Source of the DNA: Dictyophora rubrovolvata
Taxonomy: Eukaryota; Basidiomycota; Agaricomycetes; Phallales; Phallaceae
Direction: 5' to 3'
NCBI GenBank assembly: GCA_029959195.1
Contig: CP114118.1
Location: 682,001-746,000 of the forward strand
DNA length: 64,000 nt
The notes under the pieces were generated by a model that saw only the letters and a list, made by a program, of their open reading frames with translations, was not told the origin of the DNA and did no database searches. Below, piece after piece: positions 32,871-44,968 of this stretch; positions within the stretch are counted from its first letter, which is position 1, and each line of letters starts with the position of its first letter. The position numbers and the translations under genes are program-made.

Positions 32871-35800
32871 TCAATAAGACCTCGTCTGTCCTACAAATTG
32901 ATATGCACCAGAACTCGGATCAACGGGGAGAGTCTGGTGAGACTGCTGATAATAACCATCTACCACGGCCACTGCGGATGGATACTGCTGCGTTGCACTA
33001 TAAGGAACTTGCTGTGGCTCCCCTGCTCCTGCTCCTGCTCCTGATGCAGCATCAACATGGGCATGCCCATGTCCATCTCCTAGAAGAATAAATCCTTGTC
33101 CTGGCAACGTCTGCTCAACAGAAGACTCGTATCGAACTTGCTGGTACTGATAACTCCCAACCCCAACTCCAACTGCCTGAACGGGCGCCGTAGCAGGAGC
33201 AGGAGCATGATGATCATGACCATGCAGCTGTTCCGTCGCGCCTGGCACACCCGCACCCGCACCCGCACTCACATTCGCATTCGCACTCGGATGAACAGGC
33301 CACGAAAACCCAGGCATCATCACATTATCCCACCACCGCGGGTTATTAATCGCCTGCATCGATAATATATATTCTTCAGTCGTGAGTGCGGGTAACGACA
33401 TCGCTTCGTCGGTCATGCTCACATCGGCGTTGACGTTGACGTTGACATGTACGTTACCAAGGGCAAGGGGTAGCGTGCCGACACCTGTACCGATATTAGC
33501 AGGGTATATATTAGCTTCCTCTTGGTACTGGTATTGGGGAGGCTGTGATTGCGGTTGTGGTTGTGCATGATGTTGACCATCAGAGAACACAGCTTCATCG
33601 ACGACTTTAGGATAAGTATACTGCTGAGGCTCAACTCGAACGGCATGAGCCTGCTCAGGAAAATACCGCATATGGCTAGACTCATTACCCAACCTTAACT
33701 CCGTCTGAGGACCATCGAACGAATCTCCCCCTTGTTCATTCCACTCAAGCTGGTGATGAACCGCCGCAACCGCATAATCTGTCGTCGTCGTCGTCGCACT
33801 ATCCGCCGCATCAGCATTACTCTGGCTCTGACTCTGGCTCTGGCTCTGCTGCTCGTTTTTTTTTCTCTCCGCACCAACTATACTTTTACTCCTCGACGAA
33901 GACGACCCAGCCGGAAACATCTTAGCCATCAATTCCGCAAAAAACCTGGAATAAAGCTTCGCTGTATGCTGTTCATCCACCGCAACCTCTGCAGACCCGA
34001 GAAAACGGATCAACTTCCGAACGAGAATGGATATCTGGTCTTTATGTGCCCGTTTTACGATTTTGGCAAAGTCAGGCCGTAATAGCTAAAAATGAATTAT
34101 TTGAGATTAAAAAAAGGTTCATTCATTCTCGAGATCTGAGAGACGGTGTGGTGCCTACTTTGAGCAAGAAAGCAGCCGCAAATGCAGTAAAAACAATATA
34201 CCCTGCGAAAAAAAAAATTAAATAGGATGATCGACTTCGATCGGGTTTGAGAAAAATTAACTCACCGTCCGGAGAAAACCGCATATACCCCATCGGTGCG
34301 AGAATATCTATCATGCTCGTGATTACGGCACACGCAGCATCGAAACACTTTTAAATTGAATCAGAAAATAAAACAATCGACTGGGCCTCGTTCGTTACAT
34401 ATAACAACGAAAGAGAGAGAGAAACACGAAGGAAGATGTTACCCACGTTTTGAAAGAAAATATCTCCCTTTTGCAATATTCCCTGATCGACCGCTTGCTG
34501 AAACCCAAACGAGAACATGACAAGACGATAATAATTGACAACTCTACAACAACACAAAAATAACGTAAATTTTTTTTCTTCTCAAAATTGTTTCTGCCCG
34601 GCTTACTTACAGGGGTAAAAGGCCAGTGCGAAATACACATCCGGAGTCTGATCATAGAGAGAGAGAACCGGTAAGCAAAAGCCCCGTCCGAGTTTCCAAA
34701 AAAGGAAGTTTCATGTAGATTTACTCACCGTTTTTGTCAGAATCTAGATCATATCGTTCGGCGATTCGGGCATGAACATCATCCAACTGGTCATTGAAAT
34801 CTAACGTAACCCGTTTATAAAAGCGAAGGTCCTGAGAATGCCCAATAATATAAAAAAAAGAGTAGGCAGAGAGACGTTCAGAGGTAAGTAATTATAATTA
34901 TCGCCGGATAAAAATTTTTTAGAAAATAAAATAAAATCAAATATAAAGGTATAGTAATAAAAGGCTTTTTTTTTGATAAAAAAAATTCAGATTCACTCAC
35001 TCTTTTACCTTCCACACCACCTCGAACAGCCTCATGAAATCGGCACATGAGACGGAGAGCCTCCGTATACGCACACAAATGAACGTCGTACGGATGGTTA
35101 TATCGCGAACGCGTATACCACTCTGCCATGTCAGCACTAACGATATCATGACTCAACATTGCAGGTCGTCCGAGGAGCGTGCTCATTGAGCAGTCGAGAT
35201 TATAACAATTCAACCACGCCCTCGTTCGATTCAGACTTTCGCGCTCGTACTTTTCATTAGGAAGGTTAGATAGCGAGAGAGGCCTGTGGATATTCAAGTC
35301 GAGGGCAATCCTGTTTGTGTGTGAAAGGGGGGTAGGAATGTCGATTGTCAGTTTCGGAAATAGGGATAGACGGAAGAAAAGGAAAGAAATAAAACAAAAT
35401 AAAGAGCGCTGCCCTACCTGATAGCCAATTCAAGGTACAGCCTCGACCGATCTTCTTCCCATTTCTTAGCTGGCATAGAAAAAGTGCTAAGCAGGATATA
35501 AGCCTGGCACAGTTCGACGGTTTTCCAGCCGTTGACGAGGTATGATCCTGCCAGCACTTTGGCGAAGTGCATGGCGTATTTGTAGATGGCTCGTCTTGGA
35601 GTGTAGTATCGTGATGCGATGGCGCAGACTGGGGTTTTTAGGGGTAAGGGGATGGTTAGAAAAGTTGAGAAATAAGGGGTTGAGGGTGCTCTGATACTCA
35701 CTGACTGTGAAGAGGAAGGGAGATCTGCTAAATGTGTTGGCGGGGGTATGCAGAACTGGATCCAGGAGAGAAACAAATGCCTGACAAAATGAATTTTCAA

Positions 35801-37421
35801 GGGATAACCTTGCGTAGAATAAGATAAACTCACGTTCATCCTTTGGAAATAACTGAATTTTTTTAAAAAAAAACACCGTCAACGCGAGAAACACTCTTTT
35901 CGACGAAAGATAATCAAAAGAACATACATCTTAAACAACTCATCTACGTCATCCAACGTAATCAAACCATGCAACAGTATGTCAGGTACAGGCTCTCGCT
36001 CGATATAAAATCGCCGTTGGTCAATATCCGACGCAGGGCCGGGATTAAAATACTTGGAATGGGCGACACCAACTTCATCATCGTTATCGCTCACGTCCAC
36101 GTCCCCATCATTGTCGTCGTCGGACCTATAATCTCCTTCAGAGCCGTAGCGCAAAGGACTGCCACGTGCACGACGTCTACGGAGATCTGCAATATAGCCG
36201 ACAGGGACAGGCATAGAAGGAAGGTGGTGCACCAAAATGGGATGTAATTGTGGTAAAACCCCTTCTTCATATTCGACGTCGTCCGTACCCGAACTCTCAC
36301 GCGTGCGCGTGCTCAACCCAGACTCAAATTTACTCGGACCTGCGCATGCCAGGCCTGAGCCCGCATCCATATTGTCCGAGCCGTTGAGTTCCTTTCTAAC
36401 CTGCTGGCCAAGTTCCGTAGATGGAGTAGTCCAGTCATTATTTGCATCAGGTGGATATCGCTCGTACAATTTCTGAATCCACATTTGTGTTTCTCGGTTG
36501 GGTGGTATATCTTTGCGAGATGCGGTACTCGAATTGACAGAGTCGTAGTACCCGATTTTGGGTTGCGGTACGATCCCGCGCCTTTTGATTTCCTGGAGTA
36601 AAGCATCGATTGTGGCTTCTTTAGCACGCAGCTGAGCAAGTAATACTTCATGTCTAATCCAGGAGAGAGAGAGAAAATTAAACTGTGTGTTTTTTCATTA
36701 TTACCATTGGAAACATACATACTTGTGTTCAGTTTTTTTTCGACCTTCGAATACGCATATTCTCTCTTTGATTTTACAGCGTCGGCACATGTTTATTTCA
36801 GGGATGAATTCGCACTTGGTTTTGAGCTTTTTGCATTGTCGGCATGCGCCTGATCTGAAAAGATAAACGGCAGAATATGAGCGCAAGTCAAATGGGGCAT
36901 TATCGCGGAAGGGATATGACGTACAATCGTCGCACAGCGTGTTCTGGAGCCCCAAAAGGATCATCGTCATTATCTTCAATTTCAACACCTGGTAAGTCTT
37001 TTGAATTTCCTTTGGGGAATGTCGATATAGCGGGACTACAATTGTCCCATGTGGGGTTGGGGTTGGGGTTTGGATATGAATGTGCACGATGTGCCCGCTG
37101 ATTTGATAATGAATGTTGATAGTTCTGCTGCGGTTGATGTGATAGATGGTTTGGATTTGGAAATTCTGGAGAAGATGCGATGCTGCTTTGTGTGGTAGAA
37201 GAAGCCTGTCGAGTTTGGGTCGTGTTTACACGCCCATTGGTATTGGTATTGATACTGGGATTAGCATTCATATTCGAACTCGCATGATTCTTTATCAACG
37301 ACGCTGGCATTACCGCCTGTGGAGATCCACTGTTAGCGTTCTCGTACATTCTAGTGGCAGCAATCCCGTGGTATTGAGGGACCCTGGTTGGCCTTGACGC
37401 CGTCCAAGGTTGGGCCATCAT
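32871..37421 (-). CDS. Zn(II)2Cys6 fungal transcription factor with Gln/Ser-rich C-terminus
   Basis: Nuclear DNA-binding regulator. The N-terminus from MMAQPWTASRPTRVP is Asn/Ser/Pro-rich. The zinc cluster near 36760-36850 reads ACRQCKKLKTKCEF, then MCRRCKIKERICVFEGRKK: six Cys in the C-x2-C-x6-C-x8-C-x2-C-x6-C pattern. An intron inside the TEHK region leads to a helical dimerisation segment (HEVLLAQLRAKEATIDALLQ). An acidic block (YRSDDDNDGDVDVSDNDDE) is followed by the fungal-specific TF domain (AIYKYAMHFAKVLAGSYLVN, RSRLYLELAIR joined to IALDLNIHRPLSLSN, ARAWLNCYNLDCSMSTLLGRP-like). The last exon is Gln/Ser/Gly-rich with (SQ)n and (VN)n runs. About twelve introns. Over 1,000 residues. Targets unknown. 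The upstream reading frame stays open to 37526 but translates hydrophobic leader, so the MMAQ start was preferred. Confidence 0.85.
33821..33852. repeat. Ser-Gln coding microsatellite in the transcription factor
   Basis: Hexamer-like units of CTGGCT/CTGACT encode an SQ dipeptide run on the minus strand, likely variable in length between strains. Confidence 0.7.
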
Positions 37422-37530
37422 TGAAATCCACGATTCCACGAAATCTTCAGGGTAATATGCGGTACCACAGAAGAAGAAAAAAGCGAGAGACAAGATGATA
37501 AACCCACAGAAACTAAAACAAAACAAACCA

Positions 37531-37571
37531 AAAACGAAAAACGAAAAACGAAAAACGAAAAACGAAAAAAA
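37531..37571. repeat. Tandem array of the 7-mer AAAAACG
   Basis: About five consecutive copies, 110-150 bp upstream of the transcription factor start, ending in a poly-A run. It probably lies in its 5' leader or core promoter. Confidence 0.9.
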
Positions 37572-38478
37572 AATTGGGAAATCGACAAGAGCAAAAGTTT
37601 AAAATGGCGTTGCAACAGGTTACAATCCAACTAATTCAAAAACGGGTTTATCGTATTTTTGCGAGGGCTCGGCCTGAATGGCCGCACGCGTGCCAATGAT
37701 GTGACATTTCTGGCTTTTCTGACAGTCACGCAGAGTCACGCGTAGATCTGGGATTTGCGTATGTATTGTGATTCGAACCTACAATGAATTCCAGTGAACA
37801 TGACCGGAAGCAATTCAAAGGGTGGCTCCAGGCAGTGGTATGACGTACGGAGGAGGACTAGATTCTCGTTCAATACAACAAAGGCATTGAATCCAGTAAG
37901 TAAGAACTAATCACAGCCCGGGCTATCTTTTTTTCGCAAACTTGAAGGCAAGTATGTGATCAAATCATACCATCTTCGAGGGCCTCCGTGGGGAGCTTGA
38001 GTAGCACCGTTGTAACACGGACCCTGCAACAATGTACCATGACGGGACGATGACTCACCGTCGGCAACTGTCGATTTATCATTCAAGAGCTGCGGATATT
38101 CATTAACAGGCTGGCGCTGTGGGAGCAAGCTCTACTTTCAGTTCTACTAGTCTGTTCTTCAAGAGTACTGGTCCGTCGACTCATACAAAATACATATGAC
38201 TTGTGCATAGTATGGAAATCCGTGAGAACACGTCTCGCTTTCTCCCTCGTGCGTATAAGATTCACGAAGCAGCCGACCCTGGTACATAAAATGATCAACG
38301 AAGGTTCCTTATATCTATATTTAAACCTCTCCTATCCGATCAGTCTAGAGAAGTTCACACAACCCTTGAACGTTTTTTTCCGATGAATCGAACGTTCTTA
38401 TTCAGACACCGGTACCGGTGCTTCAAGCCCCTACACAATCGTGCATAATGAATCAAACAAGGATTTCATTGCCATAGT

Positions 38479-38511
38479 GTTATTGTTGTTGTTGTTGTTG
38501 TTGTTGTTGTC
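38479..38511. repeat. (GTT)n microsatellite
   Basis: About ten GTT triplets just downstream of the stop codon of the membrane protein gene, probably in its 3' untranslated region. Confidence 0.9.
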
Positions 38512-38572
38512 GCTGAAAAAAAAAATTACACATAGACGTTGAGTCTGCATCCGACACCAACACTGAAGAAGA

Positions 38573-39987
38573 TCATGTTCGACTATACGCGCGCTCCAAA
38601 ATCTTTTGAACACGTAAATACGGATCGCCCAAATTTGGTCCGAGTCCGATATTCTTAGTATGAATAACAGTCGAAAATACAGGAACCGAAACAGAACCAG
38701 GATTACGAAAACCACCCTTCTTGGATTCAGATGTGCTAGTGATTGCTGTGATGGTCGACTTGCAATCCACAGCAGCACGCAACTCGTTCATTCCAAGATC
38801 GAGAGGACTACATTCCGTAGAAAACCCCGTTTTGTCCGAGAACACAGACTCCGGCGTATAGAGAATCGAAGAACTCGGGGATGTACGTCGGGGCCGGTGA
38901 GAATCTTGACGTACTGAGAATCGCTGGTCTTGCAGGATAGCATTGGCACTGCGGCACATAACTGGTCCGGAGATAATTGCAGTTGCAGCTGCAGATTGCA
39001 TCGGTACCACCACGTTATGCTCTGCAGGATTGATTTTGGAGTGCGTCACCGGATGAGGAGCAAGTAGCGGAAGCTGTGGTAGCGGTCTTCGTGGCCATCC
39101 TTGTCCTTGAACCGGCGGTGTAATGGTAACAGTAACGGCAGCGTCCGCATTCAGACTAGGTTGTGCGCGTGCCACATACGCCTCCGCAATAGAATGAGAC
39201 CCTGCTCCACCAACACCAGCACCAACACGCGCGTCATCCGCATACTTCATAGCCATCACCGACGTCCTCTTCCAAAACGAGATCGTCCGACTTAGAGTTC
39301 GCGGCGGCAATCCAGTCCTATTTTTAACATTGACTCTCGGACCCCACATCCGATTCGGTCGTGCGTCCACGGATACGTCGACCGACTTGTGATTCAAACC
39401 AAAGTTCAAGCCCTGCGCTCTTGAAGAAGAAAAAAGGCGTGCGCAGGGAGATTCAGCGAGCTGAGTAGCAATCATATTATCATCCACTTCCTCACTATCA
39501 TCATCATTTTGCGAAATAGCCTGACGCTGACGCGCACTGCTACTCCGTCGACGCGGTTGTTGTGTCTAGGAATGTCTATATGCGCGATGCTAACACATAG
39601 GTTCAACTGCTTGATGCCTACCTGCATCCTGTGCGATTTTCCAAACGGATCCAGAAGTGAAATATCACCATAATAGTATCGTTTATGGACTGAAGACTGG
39701 GATAGTATCTCGATATGTTTTTCTTCGTCCTGGCCTGGAGACGCGACGTGAGGAATGATGGGTTTTTCAGACTTTTCTTCCTGTTTGATTAGCATGAGTT
39801 TTTGATGCATTAGACGGCGATTGGTTGTGAAATCGTGTTTGAAGGTGACACGCAGGAAGAAATACCACACTCCGCATCCTGCCAAAAAACCGATGACAGA
39901 ACAGATCAAAATTAGTGATAACGGGGAAAGGGCGGGTGGTCCAATAGAGTGATGGTATTGAGAGGATGCATTGGTAGAGCTTGACAT
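38573..39987 (-). CDS. Single-pass membrane protein, function unknown
   Basis: Two exons. The N-terminus is a short polar stretch (MSSSTNASSQYHHS) and one strong membrane helix at about residues 20-46 (LSLILICSVIGFLAGCGVWYFF). No cleavable signal peptide precedes it, so a type III or tail-in topology is likely. The rest (about 400 residues) is polar and disordered, Ser/Pro/Arg-rich, with an acidic patch (SQNDDDSEEVDDN) just after the intron at about 39565-39622. The junction HRMQ to TQQPRRRSSS is in frame. The pattern of one membrane helix plus a long disordered cytoplasmic tail is common among basidiomycete hypothetical proteins; no catalytic domain is visible. Confidence 0.65.
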
Positions 39988-40045
39988 GTCGTTTTGAAAA
40001 CCACTAGATCACAAATCGGACCGGCTCGGAAAACACCAAGGTACT

Positions 40046-41121
40046 TCAACATGCAAATAAATCCCAGCTGTTCGATATTCCGGCTCCACCACTGAGTCCT
40101 TTGAGTTTCCCAATAGTAATCCTGCCTTCCACAGCGGATATTGAAAGATCGCAGATGGGGTTTTCAAGCGACAATCCAGCAGCGATGAAACTTGAACGTC
40201 TGATAAGATGGAACGACGGGGTGTATAGTGCAGAACAGGATGTGTTTCGCCAGAACGAGTAAGGACGCACTATGAGTGCAAGTATATGCCATAAATGAAT
40301 GGTTGGTGAAAAAAAAAAGGATAGGGAGGGTGAGCTTACGTAGTGGAGGCGGGGGTAGCAAGACCAGCGTTCCCTCTTCGTCTTCGTCTATAGTAACAGC
40401 GCGGCCTTTTTTTATGCACGAACGGCGTTTTCTGGTGGGTGTCGTTGGAGGCGACGGGTCTTCGGAAGGACTAAAGAATGTAACCTGTGTCGTTGGCGAG
40501 CTCTGTGGACTGTACCCGAATTGACGAGCGAAGTCCCGTTCTAAAGAAATTGGTCTGTTTGTCTTATCTGAGAAGAAAGTTATAATGGTTTTTGAAAATG
40601 ACGTTTTTTGTTTAAAAAAAGCATACAATGTTGTTGGTGATGTGGCTGCTGTTGATGCTGTCGACGCTGTCGAGCGACTTGTTTTGCGTCCGCTTCCAAT
40701 CAAAAAGATATCAATACAACCTTGTTAAAAAAGTAAGATGAAATAAAAACAATTTACAGGGAGATAATAGATTTGGGTCGGGACTGTGTGGCGATGGTGG
40801 TGGTGGTCGAGTCCTGGAAAGCCTTTTCGGAGAGACTTCGAAATCGGCTTCAGCCTCTGTTTTGGCAGCTTCAAGCCCGTCAACTGATACCTGTCCTTCG
40901 GCTCTAGCAATCATCTGCTCTTCTTCTTCCTCTTCTCCCGCTTCAACAACAACAACAACATGATGATTGACAGGTTTATCCATAGCTTGTAATTGCAACG
41001 AATACTCCCGTCCGTGTCTTTTTTGCTTCAGTGTACGGTGTTCGACGGGTTGGCCGAGACCCCTTTTCTCTCCTTCCAGGACAGGCGACAATCTGAGTGC
41101 TGCAGGTAGATTTGACACCAT
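40046..41121 (-). CDS. Low-complexity hypothetical protein
   Basis: Predicted from four exons joined by short introns: MVSNLPAALRLSPVLEGEK with an acidic run (EAGEEEEEEQ) and PKRLSRTRPPPPSPHSPDPN; a short Gln/His exon (QRRQHQQQPHHQQHY); KTNRPISLERDFARQFGYSP with SEDPSPPTTPTRKRRSCIKKG, VTIDEDEEGTLVLLPPPP; and a final exon LRPYSFWRNTSCS ending NSWDLFAC. The phase of each junction agrees, which supports the model, but no domain is recognised. The TTPTRKRRSCIKKG block looks like a phospho-regulated basic motif (inference). The terminal exon frame is the least certain part. Confidence 0.5.
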
Positions 41122-42542
41122 TCGAGAGCATTAAGAGAAAAGAAAAAAAGGTTCTGACAAATCACAAGGACGGTGATGGCGCCGTGGAAAACCCTTGCCA
41201 AACGCTTGTAAGCGGGTGGACCCTATCACTTCCGAGTCTTCCGTGTGAGAATATGTTTTTAGCGTGGATTTGAGTAAATCGCGGTCAAGAAACACGGCGT
41301 CAATGTCCAAAACGTTTGGCGGATGTCATGAAGCCCAGGTAAGCTTATCATTCTCCCCCCACCATGAATTTATGCCCATCTGAAGCGCCATAGACGTAGT
41401 AGGTTTGCTAGATGTATATACTCGAAGTTGGTTATGCTTTTGACCATAAGGGCAGGCCGGCCAATGCAGCTCAACAATGGGCTGAGAGAGGAGTGTCGTG
41501 CTCTCCTGTCGGATATCAAACGAAAACGGTAAGAACTGACATAACTCTTTATATATTACTATGGCAATTAAGAGATGATATACTATAGCTCGTAACGTGT
41601 GTTATTATGCCTTGTTCGATGCAGTAGGTGACTGCTGCTGCGGCCAACTGTTAAATAATATCAACTATCACAGTACCACTACTACATCCAAGTAACTGAT
41701 AATTATGGTCAACCCAGGCAATGGTGAATGGCTTTTCTACAGCCCCTTGGTTATGACGTCTCTGAGGGGGGTATAATCCAATATCGCTTCAGTTGGCACA
41801 GCAAATTCTCGTCCCGTTACCACAGTAGTTGCGGCCAGTTCATCGTAGATTCGTACCCGAGGCTCAATTTACCTTTCAAATGCCCTCGGCCGAAAATTTG
41901 GTTCTGATTTTGGAGCTGGTACATATCTGAGAAGGAAAATCAACGCTTTATCGAACTCTCAATATTTCCCTATTCACGCTCGCCCGTTAGCCCGAGGCTT
42001 AATGACAAACTAACCTCAACGGCAAACGTCCGACATATTGCTTACTGTCTATTTTCACCATCGCTTGAACTCCTATGCATTGCAACTAGATTCCCCTCCG
42101 TCAGAACTCCACTATGTAGCAGTGTTTCAGGCCCCTAAGTCTCCTCCATTGGAATTCGAAGTTCACCCGTACCTGTATGTACTTTTGCCCAATAAACCAT
42201 GCTAAATCCTTCGTTTGAAATACTGATCCAAATATTCTTACTCTGAAACAAGGATTCCCGCGTCGTTTGATGAGGTTAGGTGATCCGGGATCATGAGTAT
42301 GGGGCACCGAGCACCGAGCACTGGTCTCCTTCCGGCCTTTGTTCCTATTACTGCATCTGTACTACAGGAGTACGTGCTTGGTAAAATAGGATTCGGGCAT
42401 ATTTCTCCGGGCATGGAAGAAACAACAAACACAGCTCCTGAAGTCCCTAATTTTCAAAGTCCTCGTTTGCCAAAAAAATTCCTACATTGCTTTGAACTAT
42501 ACCATGGAGACTAATCTCAACGATTTAGGAGGTCTTTCTGCA

Positions 42543-42549
42543 TATAAAA
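42543..42549 (+). promoter_or_regulatory. TATA box of the left secreted-protein gene
   Basis: TATAAAA lies about 125 bp before the ATG at 42669. The right-hand copy of the gene does not share this promoter. Confidence 0.5.
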
Positions 42550-42555
42550 GAAGAT

Positions 42556-42660
42556 TCTTCTCAAGTTGATTTTGACAATTCATACCTATCTTATTACTCC
42601 TCAATCTTCTCAGTTGATTTTGACAATTCATACCTATTTTATTACTTTTCAATCTTCTCA
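42556..42660 (+). repeat. Tandem 49-bp duplication in the leader of the left secreted-protein gene
   Basis: Two adjacent units (42556-42604 and 42605-42652) both read TCTTCTCA, GTTGATTTTGACAATTCATA and CCTAT; a third partial unit begins at 42653 with TCTTCTCAA. It lies between the TATA box and the ATG, so it lengthens the leader. Confidence 0.9.
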
Positions 42661-42668
42661 AATCTATT

Positions 42669-44968
42669 ATGCATATCACAACTAACACCCTATATCTCGC
42701 ATTCCTTCTCGTCTCAGCGGGTTTCACTCATGCCATTGACAATACACCCTGCGTATCGGGATCCTGCTCTCATAGTGGAGGTGACAACGTGAAATCATTA
42801 GTCCACTCCATTTCCATAGTATGTCACTTTGAACACCCTGGAAGCGTAAAATATTGACATTTGTTATTTAGAACGGGTCCCAGGAGCTTATTGGGGATGT
42901 TACACAAGCAGCAGGCTGGAACATCCAAGGATGCGATCCTAATTGGAGTTCTGGTAATCATACTGTTATTATGACCTGTGAAGGCAGCCCGGATCAAACT
43001 CAGTACTGTGACCACGTTTTCAACGGAGGGGTTGAAAATACCATTGTACGCTTGCCCGAGAATGTGAGTTTCATTATGGTTCTTCGATGAAAGACGAATC
43101 GTTGATTTGCGTCTCATTTCAGTGTGGAACAGGACCGTTCGCAAGGATTGTTTCCATCGACAACGGAACTGACGGAGTGTATACGATGCAGTTGGATTAT
43201 AATTTTACACAGATCCCTGAATCGGCGTCAGTCACCTGTTTTTAAAAGCGGCACATAATTGTCATCTAATGGATTTTGTATCAGGCGGGAAAATGTCACC
43301 TTTGAAATAAACTTCGGCAATTCCGAGCCAGTTCCATCGAGCGCCAGTACCGCTCTACAACGTTCGTTCCCCTTCCACTTTCATATTGCAAATTTATACT
43401 CACATTATTATAGCAAGATGTAAGATAATTTTGCTTCACTGCTGACTTTCACACGTATATAACCCAGCCTGTCCGACCTTGCAGTTACTAAATCCGCATC
43501 CAAGACTTTTCCCATCGGCCCTTTTCAAAAAAGCGAGACCTTGCTCAATAAATCCGCGTCCTGTGATCTTGGAGCGGCTGACGTGGAACTTGATCTTAAC
43601 GTAGTAAGTGACGATCCAGTCATCATTTGCACTGAGAACATTATTAACATTTTTTTTCATCATAGGATGTCACGGGAACTGTAAACGGTAGCGTGACTCT
43701 CAATGGCACCATTACGGTGAGTGATATCCAGATTCAATCTTGCGCGAACTTTTTCAATCATTCAACCAGGGAAGCTTCGTGATAGTTAAAACGATTGTAA
43801 TCACAGCAGGTAGAGAAACTCAGCTCGCTGGCAGAGTAACAGAGACTCAAATAATTCGTTCCAGATATAGAGGGAACTGTGTCTATGGATTTGAATATCA
43901 ACGCTGGTCTATTGGTAATGTTTTCATGAATGGTTTATAAAGTACAAAACGTCCTCATTTTAGATAGGTATCAACTACCACCGGAGATCAACCATTCTTC
44001 TCCCTTTCAATTCCGGACTTGACCATTCCTGGGTAAAATACATTTTTGCCAGCTTAATCGTGTATGCATCATGATGAATTCTCGCAGAGTTATCACACTC
44101 GGACCTGAACTCGAGATTGATTCACGGGTTGATGTTGATGCTTCCCTGCAGTCCACAGCAATTGTTCATACCCAATGGGATATCAATAGTATTCACATTG
44201 TTTTTCCGTCCAGTGCAGGCGCATCATCACGCAGTATTACGCCTACTTCTTCTGATCGTATGTTTGTTCATCTATCCTCTCGTAAAGTCGGTCTTTCTTA
44301 CCCTTTTTCAAGCCATTCATATGAGTACCAATCCTTCGCTTGCGGTAGGCCCGAGCATAAGTGTCACCGGACATATCATACCAAAGGTTATTTGTTTCAC
44401 CTGTTGATGAGTTGTTTCGAGAATTGCTCACATTTCTGATTCAGTTCAGAGTCGGTGTTGACGCGCACGATTCTGGGTCGGTCACGGTAAAATTATGATC
44501 CAATTTTTTCTGCTTGCAATTGTCTAAATGTAAAACCGACAGGCATTCGCCGAGGCCGATTGCTTCCTTTCTTTCAGCACGGGCATACAGTCCAATTTCG
44601 GCAAGAGAGATTATTCTCGTGACCTGTTCAAAAGAGGAACTGTAGCTATGGTTTCAGTCGACGCTGGAGTTAGTTTTGATGTAGGTGTAGAAGGGTCGAT
44701 CGGACCCTTCTCAGGCGGAAATGAAATTCAATTAGCGACGCTGGAGACAAACTTGTTCAATGTGAGAAATTTTCTCACTGATGGATAATTTGATGAATCC
44801 TCAAATGCGTGGTTATTATGTTTTTTTTAGAGAGAATTCGGTTTGGCAGGTCCCCCTGCGAGACGAGAGGTTGAAGCACCTCGAGTCTTTAAACGTGATG
44901 ATGACTCGGATACCACGGAATGCCCCAGTGCTAACGACATTGTCGCTTCCCTTCAAAAACTAATTTAG
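42669..44968 (+). CDS. Secreted beta-rich protein (DUF7223-like, tentative), left copy
   Basis: Predicted secreted protein of unknown function, about ten exons. A signal peptide (hydrophobic core LYLAFLLVSAGF, cleavage near THAIDN) precedes the Cys-containing mature start NTPCVSGSCSHSGG. Next come DVTQAAGWNIQGCDPNW, YCDHVFNGGVENTIVRLPEN and CGTGPFARIVSIDNGTDG, with several N-glycosylation sequons. The middle has repeated short strands (VTGTVNGSVTLNGTIT) and DLTIPGVITLGPELEIDSRV, which resembles the DUF7029/DUF7223 group of large fungal secreted proteins (from memory, not searched). Late exons give VTAFAEADCFLSFSTGIQ, VAMVSVDAGVSFDVGVEGSI and a tail with VFKRDDDSDTTECPSAND. Junctions around the small exons near 43390-43470 are uncertain. 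From SGSCSHSGG on, it is virtually identical to the inverted copy at 58939-61220. Confidence 0.65.

Larger units (their letters stand above)
37422..38572. other. Intergenic region upstream of the transcription factor
   Basis: 1.15 kb, containing the TF promoter and the 3' end of the next minus-strand gene. It has a 7-bp tandem array and a GTT array (separate entries). A B-box-like sequence near 37772 was rejected as a tRNA. No gene is seen. Confidence 0.4.
41122..42668. other. Intergenic region at the border of the repeat-rich area
   Basis: 1.55 kb with no gene supported on either strand. The right end holds the promoter of the first secreted-protein gene: a TATA box and a 49-bp tandem duplication (separate entries). 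Confidence 0.4.

Noticed and set aside
37765-37790. Minus-strand tRNA B-box GGTTCGAATC
   Set aside because: The T-stem does not pair and no A-box lies upstream on that strand.
42824-43144. Antisense ORF of 106 codons, identical in both arms
   Set aside because: Shadow of the secreted gene on the opposite strand; conserved only because the arms are identical.
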